Assembly: GCF_041262565.1 (NCBI RefSeq)
Contig: NZ_JBGCCJ010000001.1
Coordinates: forward strand, 2,232,001-2,296,000
Direction: 5' to 3'
Length of the DNA stretch: 64,000 nucleotides
DNA from: Leifsonia sp. EB41
Lineage (GTDB): Bacteria; Actinomycetota; Actinomycetes; Actinomycetales; Microbacteriaceae
This document shows, one piece after another, positions 15,963-24,625 of the stretch; position 1 is the first letter of the stretch; each line of letters begins with the position of its first letter. The notes under the pieces are model-generated. The model saw only the letters and a list, made by a program, of their open reading frames with translations. It made no database searches and was not told the origin of the DNA. Made by a program: the position numbers and the translations under genes.

Positions 15963-17191
15963 TACAGTCGTCGCATCCGACGCAGATAGGCGCCGAGCTC
16001 GGAGTAGGTGCCGTCGTCGTTGCCGAAGGCGACGACATTCCGCGCGCTGTCCAGCCAGGAGGTCGTCGACGGCTTGACCTGATCCAGCGCGGCGAGGAGG
16101 TCGGCCATCGCGATCAGGCGCGGCACGCCGCTCCGCACGCTGTCGAGCAGTGCCCGCTCCGCCGCGAGCTCGCAGACGTACGCGATGTCCGCCCCGGAGA
16201 ACAGCTCCGTCCGTTTGGCGAGCTTCTCGAGGTCGATGCCTTCCACGGGGCGGGAGGCGAGATGCGTCCGGAAGATGGCCATCCTCGCGTCGTGGTCCGG
16301 CGGCAGCACGAGAACCGTGCGGTCCAGCCGGCCGGGGCGGCGCATGGCCGGATCGACGTCCCACGGCTGGTTGGTGGCGGCCAGCACGAAGACGCCCTCG
16401 TTGGTGCCGTCCACACCGTCGAGTTCGGTCAGGAGTTGGTTGACCGTTCCGCGGATCGCGCTGTTCCTGGTCTGCGACCGGCGCTGGCCGAGCGCGTCGA
16501 TCTCGTCGAAGAAGAGGACGCACGGCGCCTCGCGCCGCGCGAGCTGGAACGCCTCGTGGACGTTGTGCTCGCTGTTCCCCATGTACGGATCGAGGATGTC
16601 GGTCAGCCCGATCGAGATGAAACGGGCCCCGATCTCGCCGGCGACGGCGCGGGCGATGAACGTCTTCCCGCACCCGGGAGGTCCGTACATCAGGAGGCCG
16701 CCGCGCAGGCTCTTGGCGTACAGCTTCCGGAGCTCGGGGTTTCCGAGCGGCGCGAGGAAAGATGCCTGCAGGCGGTCCTTCACGCTCTGCATCCCGCCCA
16801 CATCGCGGAGGGTCACGCTCGGCGACTCGGCGTCGAACGCAGGCTCCCCATCCGGCTCGTCGCCGCGGACGAACGCCGGCAGGGCGACACCATCCACCTC
16901 CTGCTCCGCGGCCTTCCAGTCGAATTCGTCCGGTCGACCGGGTGGGGCGGCCTCCGGGGCCGGAGCGGTCTCAGCGGCCGGAACGGGAGGCCGGCCGCTC
17001 AACGACCAAGCCATCAGCTCTCGGGCCTCCTGATTCGCCGGGTCCGACTGGAGCACGGAACCCATCACGGAGACGGCCTCCTCGCCGAGGCCGCGCTCGA
17101 GCAGCAGTCTCGCAAGGTGCAACCGCAGAGCGACATCGTCCGGCGCAGCGTCGACGGCGCGCCGGAGGGAGTCGAGCAAGGCATCGTCCAC
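15962..17191 (-). CDS. AAA+ ATPase with N-terminal TPR-like region
   Basis: 409 residues. Residues 1-65 look like one or two TPR units; 70-125 are a Pro/Ala/acidic linker. The AAA+ module (about 127-350) has Walker A GPPGCGKT at 170-177, Walker B LFFDEID, sensor-1 AATNQ and the second-region-of-homology RRPGRLDR with arginine fingers. It most resembles classical-clade remodellers such as FtsH, Cdc48 or SpoVK, but has one AAA domain and no protease. The GTG start has TAAGCT 6 nt upstream, suggesting a leaderless transcript. Substrate unknown; probably acts with the TPR membrane partner. Confidence 0.85.
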   Translation of the reverse strand: MDDALLDSLRRAVDAAPDDVALRLHLARLLLERGLGEEAVSVMGSVLQSDPANQEARELMAWSLSGRPPVPAAETAPAPEAAPPGRPDEFDWKAAEQEVDGVALPAFVRGDEPDGEPAFDAESPSVTLRDVGGMQSVKDRLQASFLAPLGNPELRKLYAKSLRGGLLMYGPPGCGKTFIARAVAGEIGARFISIGLTDILDPYMGNSEHNVHEAFQLARREAPCVLFFDEIDALGQRRSQTRNSAIRGTVNQLLTELDGVDGTNEGVFVLAATNQPWDVDPAMRRPGRLDRTVLVLPPDHDARMAIFRTHLASRPVEGIDLEKLAKRTELFSGADIAYVCELAAERALLDSVRSGVPRLIAMADLLAALDQVKPSTTSWLDSARNVVAFGNDDGTYSELGAYLRRMRRL

Positions 17192-17257
17192 GTTCGGAGC
17201 TTAGCGACCGCGGAACCCCCGACGCGGTTCCGTGGCGAGGCTGTGTCGCGGCGGCGC

Positions 17258-18466
17258 TCATTCCGGTGCTCGCAGCGCCTCCGACGGCGAAAGCCGCGAC
17301 GCACGGATCGCCGGGTAAACGCCCGCGATCGCTCCGGTGAGCACCGACGCCGTCAGCGCCACCGCGAGCGCCGCGGGCGGGATGACAACCGTCTCCCCTT
17401 GGGTGGACGCGATGACCGCCGTCGCCGCGGCCCCCAGGAGTGCGCCGGCCAGACCGCCGGCGGCCGCGAGCAGCAGTGCCTCGGTGAGGAACTGCGCGGC
17501 GATGTGCCGGGCGCGTGCGCCGAGCGCCCGTCGGAGCCCGATCTCCGAGCGTCGCTCGATGACCGACACGATCATCACGTTGGCGATGCTGATCCCGCCG
17601 ACGAGGAGCGCGACGCCGGCGAGGGCGAGGAAGAGGTCGACGAAAGCGTTCCGGGCGGTGATCCGCGCGATCAGCAGGTCGGACGGATGACGCACCTCGA
17701 TCGCCTCCGGCTGCTGCGGTGACACGGTGAAGGGGAGGACGGCGGCCACCGCAGCCACCTGGTCGGGATCGCTGCGCACGTAGATGCGGGTCGCGGCTCC
17801 GTCGAAGCCGAGGAGCCGTTCGGCGATCGGAAAGGAGATCAGCGCCGCGTCGTCGATCTCCGGCGCGACCGCCGAGGCGGCGAGCACGCCGGCCACGGGC
17901 CACAGCCGCCCGTCGATGAGGACCGTCGTCGCGGGGTCGACCCGGTCGATCCCGAGGTTGCGGGCGGCGCCGAAACCCAGCACCACCTCGGGGTAGGCCT
18001 CGGCGACGCGGTCGAGGTACCGGCCGAGGACGGGGTGGGTTCCCATCACCCGCAACAGGGTCGGCTCGGCGGCGAGCACGGAGATGCCGCTGGTCTGCAA
18101 CTCGGGGATGACGGCGCTGCGGCGCACGGTGACGCCCGCGACGGTGCCGACCGCGGTGACGGCTTCGACGGGAGCAATCGCCCGCACCATCGTCTCGGCG
18201 GTGAGCGGGAGCTCTGTCGCGTTCCCGCTGAAGGTCTGGCCGGCGGCGACGGTGAGGAGGTTGCCCTCTTGTCCTAACTCGTCGAGCAGCGCCGACTGCG
18301 CGGACGCCGCCAGTCCGGTGACACAGACCAGCGACGCGACCGCGATCGCGATCCCGGTCACCGAGAGGGCGCTCCGCAGCCTGCGTGCGGCGAGGCCTCC
18401 CCAGCCGGCTGCCAGGGCGTCGAGCGCCCGGAGCGTGGACCGTTGGGAGGTCGCACGCGGTCTCAT
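17258..18466 (-). CDS. MacB/FtsX-type ABC transporter permease
   Basis: 402 residues. One TM near the N-terminus (about 30-50), a large periplasm-facing MacB-PCD-like domain (60-270), then three TM segments with the FtsX signature (ERRSEIGLRRALGA). The ATG overlaps the ATPase stop (ATGA). With the ATPase and adaptor it forms a MacAB-like export system of the mechanotransmitter type, probably for peptides, antibiotics or lipoproteins rather than small ions. Confidence 0.9.
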   Translation of the reverse strand: MRPRATSQRSTLRALDALAAGWGGLAARRLRSALSVTGIAIAVASLVCVTGLAASAQSALLDELGQEGNLLTVAAGQTFSGNATELPLTAETMVRAIAPVEAVTAVGTVAGVTVRRSAVIPELQTSGISVLAAEPTLLRVMGTHPVLGRYLDRVAEAYPEVVLGFGAARNLGIDRVDPATTVLIDGRLWPVAGVLAASAVAPEIDDAALISFPIAERLLGFDGAATRIYVRSDPDQVAAVAAVLPFTVSPQQPEAIEVRHPSDLLIARITARNAFVDLFLALAGVALLVGGISIANVMIVSVIERRSEIGLRRALGARARHIAAQFLTEALLLAAAGGLAGALLGAAATAVIASTQGETVVIPPAALAVALTASVLTGAIAGVYPAIRASRLSPSEALRAPE

Positions 18467-19146
18467 CGCGTGCCCCCCGTGTCGGAGACGATCCGGCCGT
18501 CCACCACGGTGACCGTGCGGCCCAGCCCGGCCGCCACCCCCGGATCGTGGGTGACCACGACGACGGCGGTCGTCCCGTCGGCGAGACCGCACAGTAACTC
18601 CATCACCGCCCGCCCGTTGACCGAGTCCAGATTGCCGGTCGGTTCGTCGGCCAGCACGAGGCTCGGGCGCCCGGAGACCGCCCGGGCGATGGCGACCCGC
18701 TGGCGCTCCCCGCCGGACAGGTGCACCACTCTTTCGCCGGCGCGGTGGGCGAGCCCGACGCGCTCCAGGGCCGTGAATGCGGCAGAGCGGCGCCAGGACG
18801 CGGGTCCGCCGCGATAGAGCAGTCCCGTCGCGACGTTCTCCAGCACGCTGAGGTGCTCGATCAGGTGGAACTGCTGGAAGACGAAGCCGATGCCGAACGC
18901 GCGCAGCGCGGCGATGTCGCGGTCGGCGAGCGCGGACAGGTCGTGACCGGCGAACAGCACGCTCCCGGCGGTGGGACGCTCCAGCCCGCCGAGGATGCTC
19001 AGGAGGGTTGTCTTCCCGGAGCCGGACGGCCCCACGACGGCGACCGTCTCCCCGGCATCGATGGACAGCGTCGCCCCGGTGAGGGCGGAGATAGGCACGG
19101 GTGAGCGGTAGACCATCCCGACCCGGTCGAGGACGACGAGTGTCAT
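18463..19146 (-). CDS. MacB/LolD-type ABC transporter ATP-binding protein
   Basis: 227 residues with Walker A GPSGSGKTT (about 38-46), Q-loop FVFQQFHL, signature LSGGERQRVAIARA, Walker B LVLADEPTGNLD and the H-loop His in VVTHD. Typical length for LolD/MacB ATPases. It overlaps the adaptor stop and permease start by ATGA junctions on both sides, so the three proteins are made in linked amounts. Confidence 0.94.
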   Translation of the reverse strand: MTLVVLDRVGMVYRSPVPISALTGATLSIDAGETVAVVGPSGSGKTTLLSILGGLERPTAGSVLFAGHDLSALADRDIAALRAFGIGFVFQQFHLIEHLSVLENVATGLLYRGGPASWRRSAAFTALERVGLAHRAGERVVHLSGGERQRVAIARAVSGRPSLVLADEPTGNLDSVNGRAVMELLCGLADGTTAVVVVTHDPGVAAGLGRTVTVVDGRIVSDTGGTR

Positions 19147-20237
19147 GAGGACGGGACCACCACCTCGTCGCCGGCGTGCAGGCCGCTCGATGTCACTTGC
19201 ACCAGTGTGTCGGCGAAGAGACCGGGAGTGACGCCGACAAGCCTCCGCGTCACGCCGTGCCGGACGTAGACCCCGTAGCCGCCTCCCTGGAGCGCGACCA
19301 GCGCCGTGACCGGGACGGCGAGGACGTCGTGCACCGTGCGGTCGGTGACGTCGATCGTGACGGGCGCCTGATCCAGTCCGGCCGCCGCGGCGGGGTCGTC
19401 GAGCACGATCGTGGCCGGCACGGTCGGGGGGCCGTTCTGCTGACCGGACCCGGACCCCGATGCGTCCGGGTTCGCCGCCACGGCAGACACCGTGGTCACG
19501 TGCGCCTTCACCTCCGTTCCGGCCGGAAGCGTGACCGTGACGGCGTCGCCGATGTGGACGAGGGAGGTCTGCGTCACCGGCACATCCGCGCTGACCACGA
19601 CCTGGGTCGAACCGACCGACAGGGCGGGCTGGCCGTCCCCGATCCGGGAGCCCGGAGGTGCTGCGACGCCGAGGATGCGCAGCGGCGATGCCTCGAACAC
19701 GATCGCGGAACGGCTCACGGCGCCGGTGGCAGGCATCCCGAGTGAACGCTGCCAGCGCTCCACCGCGATCGCAGTCGTGCCGGTGAACACCCCGTCGACG
19801 GTGAGGTCGAGTCCTGTCGCGTAGCCGAGGGCGACCAGATCCTGTTCCAGCTGGGTGACGTCCGGTCCCGGCGGGACCCCCGCGCTCAGGTCGCGCCAGG
19901 CGGGGATGGTCCCGGCGAGGAGGACGACGGGCCTGTCGTCGACCGCGAACAGGGTCGCGCCCTGGGTCACGGTCGAGCCGACCGTCGCGGTCGCCGTCAC
20001 CGTTCCGGAGGCCGGACTGAAGATGGTGCGCGCTGCCCCGTGGCCGAGCGTGCCGGAGAGCTGCGTCGTGCTGGACAGCGTGGTCGCGATCACCTTCGCC
20101 GACGCTGTCGGCACCGCCGGAGGAGCGGGGGGCGGCGTGCGACCGGACGCCCACGCCGCACCCCCGGCGCCGGCTGCCACGATCGCCACGGCCGCCGCCG
20201 CGATCCAGAGCGCGCGGTTGCGCCTAGTCCTTGGCAA
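19143..20237 (-). CDS. Efflux adaptor (HlyD/MacA-like) with embedded peptidoglycan-binding domain
   Basis: 364 residues. An N-terminal signal anchor (about 10-30), a lipoyl/barrel-sandwich half-motif near SGTVTATATVGSTVTQG, then a peptidoglycan-binding-1-like stretch (TQLEQDLVALGYATGL...TGTTAIAVERWQRSLG, about 128-170), then a beta-barrel region. In Gram-positives such adaptors span the wall layer next to MacB-like pumps. It overlaps the lipoprotein gene by 14 nt. Confidence 0.86.
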   Translation of the reverse strand: MPRTRRNRALWIAAAAVAIVAAGAGGAAWASGRTPPPAPPAVPTASAKVIATTLSSTTQLSGTLGHGAARTIFSPASGTVTATATVGSTVTQGATLFAVDDRPVVLLAGTIPAWRDLSAGVPPGPDVTQLEQDLVALGYATGLDLTVDGVFTGTTAIAVERWQRSLGMPATGAVSRSAIVFEASPLRILGVAAPPGSRIGDGQPALSVGSTQVVVSADVPVTQTSLVHIGDAVTVTLPAGTEVKAHVTTVSAVAANPDASGSGSGQQNGPPTVPATIVLDDPAAAAGLDQAPVTIDVTDRTVHDVLAVPVTALVALQGGGYGVYVRHGVTRRLVGVTPGLFADTLVQVTSSGLHAGDEVVVPSS

Positions 20238-20835
20238 GGCTCGTCAGCTCCGAAGCGCGGATCTCGGCGTCCAGTACGGTCCTGCACGCGTGGAAAGCCC
20301 GTTGCACGGCCGGGTCGGCCTTCCCGAGGCTGCCGTTGTTCGGCAGGTCCTGGGCCCTCAGCCCGAAGCCGTGGCCCGGTGTGTAGGTGCTGCTGCTCGT
20401 CGGATCGTGCATGTTCGGCATGCCATTCTGGCGCAGGCATTGGGCGGAGCGGACTCCCGCGGCGACCAGGGCAGGAGGTGCAGGCGGTTCGTCGCTCGGG
20501 CTGAAGCCGGCCGCCGCGGCAAGCGGACCGCAGGCGTGTTCGAGATCCGACAGCGTCCCCCGGCTGAGGTTGTCGAGGCTGCGACGGTCGGAGTACACGT
20601 GGCCCTCGGCGTCGAGGACCGGCTCGCTGTAGGTGGGGGCGCCGTGCGAGCGGATGCACTCGGCGACCGCGTGGATCGCCGCGACCCTGTCCGTCCCGGT
20701 CCCGGACGTCGCCCGCGCCGATCCCAGCACAGGGACGGTCGGCCCGGAGCCGGAGGTGCAGCCGCCGAGTGCGAGCGCGAGCACGGCGAACCCGGTGGCG
20801 AGCGCGGCGAGTGCGGACCCAGGCGTGCGTGTCAT
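20224..20835 (-). CDS. Lipoprotein with paired Cys-rich motifs
   Basis: 203 residues. Signal peptide with lipobox ALGGC (Cys about 26). The mature part holds two related motifs, CIRSHGAPTYSEP and CLRQNGMPNMHDP, each with a later partner Cys (EHAC, FHAC). This C-R-x-x-G-x-P-x-x-x-x-P pattern recurs in actinobacterial lipoproteins of unknown role beside MacB-like pumps. It is likely the first gene of the efflux operon, divergent from the response regulator. Confidence 0.8.
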   Translation of the reverse strand: MTRTPGSALAALATGFAVLALALGGCTSGSGPTVPVLGSARATSGTGTDRVAAIHAVAECIRSHGAPTYSEPVLDAEGHVYSDRRSLDNLSRGTLSDLEHACGPLAAAAGFSPSDEPPAPPALVAAGVRSAQCLRQNGMPNMHDPTSSSTYTPGHGFGLRAQDLPNNGSLGKADPAVQRAFHACRTVLDAEIRASELTSLAKD

Positions 20836-20901
20836 GTCGGCCTCCCGATCATCTCGTCCCGGCGGATCCGGGACACTCGACTCCGTTCTAGGCGGAGGGC
20901 G

Positions 20902-20940
20902 GTGACACCTTCCGAACGCACGCTGTTATCGCGGTGTCAC
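20902..20940. promoter_or_regulatory. 8-bp inverted repeat between efflux operon and two-component genes
   Basis: GTGACACC (20902-20909) and GGTGTCAC (20933-20940) are perfect inverted repeats separated by 23 bp, in the 128-bp divergent intergenic region. A TGTTAT -10-like hexamer (20924-20929) lies between the arms. A regulator site for the adjacent OmpR-type response regulator is plausible but not shown. Confidence 0.4.
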
Positions 20941-20963
20941 ACGGGCGCGGCGACAATGTGGTC

Positions 20964-21614
20964 ATGCGTGTACTCGTGGTGGAGGATCACCGTCAGCTCG
21001 CGGACCTGATCGTCGAGGGCCTGGCGGACGCGGGTCTGGCGGCGGACGCGGTCTACGACGGGGCCCGCGCGCTGGAGCAGACCGAAGAGGAGGACTACGA
21101 CGTCGTCGTGCTCGACCGTGATCTCCCGGGGGTGCACGGCGACCGGGTCTGCCGCGAGCTGGCGAGCCGGGATCCCGCCGTGCGGATAATCATGCTCACC
21201 GCCGCAGCGGACGTGTCGGACCGTGTGGACGGCCTCGAGCTGGGCGCGGACGACTATCTCGGCAAACCGTTCGCCTTCGAGGAGCTGATCGCCCGGGTGC
21301 GCGCGCTCGGCCGGAGGGAGGCGTCGAAAGCCGCGGTGGTCCGCCGTGGGGACCTCGTGATCGACCGCCCTCGTGTTCGCTGCTCCCGCGCCGGCCGGCC
21401 GCTCGCCCTCACCCGCAAGGAGTTCGGGGTGCTGGAGGCGCTCGCCGCCGCCGACGGCGGTGTGGTGAGCGCGGAGGAGCTCCTCGAGCACGTGTGGGAC
21501 GTCAACGCCGACCCGTTCAGCAACACGGTCGCCGTGACGATCGCGAGACTGCGCAAGAAGCTCGGTGAGCCCCCGCTGATCGAGACCGTCGTCGGGGTCG
21601 GGTACCGGTTATGA
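20964..21614 (+). CDS. OmpR-family DNA-binding response regulator
   Basis: 216 residues. Receiver domain 1-115: acidic pocket ED at 7-8, phosphoacceptor Asp51 in VVLDRDLPG, Lys101 in KPFAFEEL. Winged-helix output domain about 125-216 (LTRKEFGVLEAL, VAVTIARLRKKL, VVGVGYRL). The start at MRVLVVED matches the family; an earlier in-frame ATG at 20934 would add ten non-homologous residues. It overlaps the kinase gene by 4 nt and is divergent from the efflux operon, its likely target. Confidence 0.94.
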   Translation: MRVLVVEDHRQLADLIVEGLADAGLAADAVYDGARALEQTEEEDYDVVVLDRDLPGVHGDRVCRELASRDPAVRIIMLTAAADVSDRVDGLELGADDYLGKPFAFEELIARVRALGRREASKAAVVRRGDLVIDRPRVRCSRAGRPLALTRKEFGVLEALAAADGGVVSAEELLEHVWDVNADPFSNTVAVTIARLRKKLGEPPLIETVVGVGYRL

Positions 21615-22831
21615 GGAGGTTCGCGATGACGGCCCGCATGAAGCTGGCTCTCCTGTTCTCCGGCCTGTTCGCGATCGCCGGTTTCGTCCTCGTCGCGCTG
21701 ACCTACGTGCTCGTCGCGTCGAACGTGAAGTCGACGGACATCAGCACCCCCGCAGACAGCAAGAGCTTTGTGAAGACCTGCGCCGAACTCGGTGCGAACG
21801 GTGCTCCGGTGGATCCGACCCTCAAGATGAAGTGCGGCACGCTGCTCTCGCATTCGACCGCCGCAGCTGCCGCCGCCCAGCGCGCCGACATGCTGCAGAC
21901 GCTCGCGGTGGACGCACTCCTCGTCCTCGCGGTGCTGACCGTCGCGGCCGGCTTCGCCGGTTGGTTCGTCGCGGGCCGCATCCTGCGACCGGTGCGGTGC
22001 ATCACGGCGGCGGCCCGGGCCGCCGGCGACGGAGACCTCACCGCCCGCCTCGCCCTGGGCGGACCCCGTGACGAGATCCGGGAGCTCGCCGACACCTTCG
22101 ACGGCATGTTGGACACGCTGGAGGAGGCGTTCGCCGCGCAGCGCCGCTTCATCGCGAACGCGAGCCACGAACTGCGCACCCCGCTCACCGTCATCCGCAC
22201 CCGGGTGGACGTCGCCCTCGCCAAACCGGAGGCGTCGATCGCCGACCTCCAGCGGATGGGCGAGGACGTCCGCGCCGAGACCGAGCACGCCGGAGACCTC
22301 GTCGAGGCCCTCCTCACCCTCAGCCGCAGCGACTTCGGCCCGCACCGCGAGGAGCGGATCCGGCTCGCCGAACTCACCCGCCGGGTGGTCGACCGCACGA
22401 GCGCCCCCGGCATCACGGTCTCGCTCACGGGCGATCCCGGTGACATCACGGGCGACCCCGACCTGCTGGAACGACTGATCGGCAACCTGGTCGACAACGC
22501 CGTCCGCTACAACGCGCCGGATGGCGCCGTGACTATCTCCATCGCGGAGAGCGACGAGCACACCGTGTTCCGGATCCAGAACACCGGGCCCGCGATTCCG
22601 CAGGAGGAAGTCGCCCGGCTCCTAGAACCCTTCACCCGGCTCAACGACCGAGTCGGGGAGGGCTTCGGGCTGGGCCTGAGCATCGTGGCCACGATTGCGC
22701 GCGCGCACGACGCGACCCTCGACGTGCTCGGCTCGCCCGATGGCGGCCTCGATGTCACGATCACGTTCGGCCAGCCCCGCGGGCCGATCCCGGCAGACAC
22801 CGACGTCGAGGATCAGCTCGAACGGATCTGA
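21611..22831 (+). CDS. Sensor histidine kinase
   Basis: 406 residues. TM1 about 12-36, an extracytoplasmic loop of about 60 residues with two Cys (TCAELG, KCGTLL) that could form a disulphide, TM2 about 97-122, a HAMP linker, HisKA with phospho-His186 in ASHELRTPL, and a HATPase domain with N box NLVDNAVRYN and G box VGEGFGLGL. Partner of the overlapping response regulator. The small loop suggests a ligand near the membrane surface, such as an antibiotic. Confidence 0.93.
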   Translation: MRRFAMTARMKLALLFSGLFAIAGFVLVALTYVLVASNVKSTDISTPADSKSFVKTCAELGANGAPVDPTLKMKCGTLLSHSTAAAAAAQRADMLQTLAVDALLVLAVLTVAAGFAGWFVAGRILRPVRCITAAARAAGDGDLTARLALGGPRDEIRELADTFDGMLDTLEEAFAAQRRFIANASHELRTPLTVIRTRVDVALAKPEASIADLQRMGEDVRAETEHAGDLVEALLTLSRSDFGPHREERIRLAELTRRVVDRTSAPGITVSLTGDPGDITGDPDLLERLIGNLVDNAVRYNAPDGAVTISIAESDEHTVFRIQNTGPAIPQEEVARLLEPFTRLNDRVGEGFGLGLSIVATIARAHDATLDVLGSPDGGLDVTITFGQPRGPIPADTDVEDQLERI

Positions 22832-22844
22832 GGATGCTCGCGCC

Positions 22845-24101
22845 TCACCGCGCGACACGCAGCCGCACGGCTCGGTAGACGACTCCCACCGCCAGTACCA
22901 GGACGCCCGCCACGATCGACGCCACCGGCAGCGTCACCACCAGCACCAGGCATCCCACCGCTCCCGCGACCGTCAGCGCGCGCGGGTACCGCCGGTTCGT
23001 CGGGTCCTGCGTCCAGGCCGACAGGTTCGCCACGACGTAATAGAGGAGAACGCCGAACGACGAGAAGCCGATCGCGCCGCGGAGGTCGGTCACCGCGACG
23101 AGCACGCAGACCACGAGCCCGAGCGCGAGCTCGGCGCGGTAAGGGACGCGGAAGCGCGGGTGCACGGCGGCGAACCAGCTCGGGAGGTCACGGTTGCGGG
23201 CCATCGCGAGGCTCGTCCGCCCGATGCCGGCGATCATCGCGAGCAGGGCGCCGAGCGCTGCCGCGGCTGCGCCGACGCGGATCACGATGCCCGGCCAGTC
23301 CGCTCCCGTGGTGTCGGCCACGGCGCTGAGCGGGGCGGTCGCCGACGCGAGTCCTGCGGCGCCGAGCGCGTGGAGCGCGGACAGCGCGACGAGCGCGTAG
23401 ACCACGAGCGCGATCGTCAGGGCGGTCGTGATCGCGCGCGGGATGGTGCGCGCCGGGTCGACGACCTCCTCGCCCATCGTGGCGATGCGGGCGTAGCCGG
23501 CGAACGCGAAGAAGAGGAAGCCGGCCGACTGGAGGACGCCGTAGACCGTCGGGGTGACGCCGGGGGCGGCCGCGCTCGCCGCGGCGTGGGTGAAGCCGAT
23601 GACAACGGCCACGGTAAGCGCGAGGAGGGCCACCCCGACCAGGATGCGGGTGAGGAGGGCCGTCCGCGTGATCCCGAGCGTGTTGACGACCGTCAGCACC
23701 ACGACCGCGAGGATGGCGACGGGCTTCACCCAGGCCGCGGGCACCGCGTAGGTGGCGAACGTGATCGCCATCGCGGCCGAGCTGGCGGTCTTGCCGACCA
23801 CGAACGACCAGCCGGCGAGGAAGCCGGGCCACTCGCCCAGCCGCTCGCGCCCGTAGACGTATGTGCCGCCCGAGGTCGGGTACTGGGCAGCGAGCTGCGC
23901 GGAAGAGGTCGCGTTGCAGAAGGCGATGAAGCCGGCGATGACCAGGCCGACCAGCAGCCCGACGCCGGCGGCCGCGGCGGCGGGGGCGAACGACGCGAAG
24001 ATCCCGGCGCCGATCATCGAGCCGAGGCCGATCGTCACGGCGTCGCCGAGGGTCAGCCTCCGGGCGAGCGCGCCAGGTGGCGGGGAGGCGGGGGTGGTCA
24101 C
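22845..24101 (-). CDS. APC-family amino acid permease
   Basis: 418 residues from a GTG at 24101; longer ATG-started reading from 24155 would run into the divergent MarR promoter. About 12 TM segments with the APC opening GDAVTIGLGSMIGAGIFASF and FAFAGYARIATMGEEV in TM6. It imports or exchanges amino acids or polyamines; the substrate cannot be read. It converges with the kinase gene, 13 bp between stops. Confidence 0.88.
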   Translation of the reverse strand: MTTPASPPPGALARRLTLGDAVTIGLGSMIGAGIFASFAPAAAAAGVGLLVGLVIAGFIAFCNATSSAQLAAQYPTSGGTYVYGRERLGEWPGFLAGWSFVVGKTASSAAMAITFATYAVPAAWVKPVAILAVVVLTVVNTLGITRTALLTRILVGVALLALTVAVVIGFTHAAASAAAPGVTPTVYGVLQSAGFLFFAFAGYARIATMGEEVVDPARTIPRAITTALTIALVVYALVALSALHALGAAGLASATAPLSAVADTTGADWPGIVIRVGAAAAALGALLAMIAGIGRTSLAMARNRDLPSWFAAVHPRFRVPYRAELALGLVVCVLVAVTDLRGAIGFSSFGVLLYYVVANLSAWTQDPTNRRYPRALTVAGAVGCLVLVVTLPVASIVAGVLVLAVGVVYRAVRLRVAR

Positions 24102-24138
24102 GGGCGGCAGCCTAGCCGCCGCGCGTGAATCGCAATTA

Positions 24139-24181
24139 GACAGTCTGAGCTGCACAGTTACGACTGAACAGCTAGACTGTC
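24139..24181. promoter_or_regulatory. Inverted-repeat operator candidate at the MarR promoter
   Basis: Left arm GACAGTCTGAGCTG (24139-24152) and right arm CAGCTAGACTGTC (24169-24181) are reverse complements except for one extra base. The right arm contains TAGACT (24173-24178), a -10-like hexamer 6 nt before the MarR ATG. A repressor bound there would block the start site, so MarR autoregulation is likely, perhaps also affecting the divergent permease. Confidence 0.6.
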
Positions 24182-24184
24182 GAT

Positions 24185-24625
24185 ATGCCCGATCCCTCCG
24201 TCTCCTCCATCCGCGCGGCCCTCGACCTCCGGGTCGCCTTCGCGCGGCTCCGCCGCCGGCTGCGCGAGGTGGCGACCGAGCCGGCCGGTCTCAGCGCGCA
24301 GCAGTCGTCCGCGCTGGCGCGCATCGGCAAGGGCGAGGGCAACACGGCCTCCCGCCTGGCGGAGCTGGAGGGCGTGCGCCCGCAGTCGATGGCCACCACG
24401 ATCGCGTCGCTCGAGGAGCTCGGCCTCGTCGTCCGCACGCCCGACCCCACCGACGGCCGCCGCCAGCTCGTCTCACTGACCGACGCCGGGCGGGAGGCTG
24501 AGAGCGGCAACCTGGATGCCCGGCGCGAGTGGCTCGTGCAGGCGATGGAGGAGCGGCTCACCGAGGACGAACGCCAGACTGTGCTCGCCGCGACCGTGCT
24601 CATCGACAAGCTGGTGAGCGCGTGA
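24185..24625 (+). CDS. MarR-family transcriptional regulator
   Basis: 146 residues. A winged helix about 30-100 with recognition region GNTASRLAELEGVRPQSM and wing DPTDGRRQLVSLTDAGR. It sits directly before an MFS exporter gene with a GTGA overlap, the usual local-repressor arrangement for drug efflux. It is preceded by the inverted repeat at 24139-24181, and its start appears leaderless. Confidence 0.92.
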   Translation: MPDPSVSSIRAALDLRVAFARLRRRLREVATEPAGLSAQQSSALARIGKGEGNTASRLAELEGVRPQSMATTIASLEELGLVVRTPDPTDGRRQLVSLTDAGREAESGNLDARREWLVQAMEERLTEDERQTVLAATVLIDKLVSA

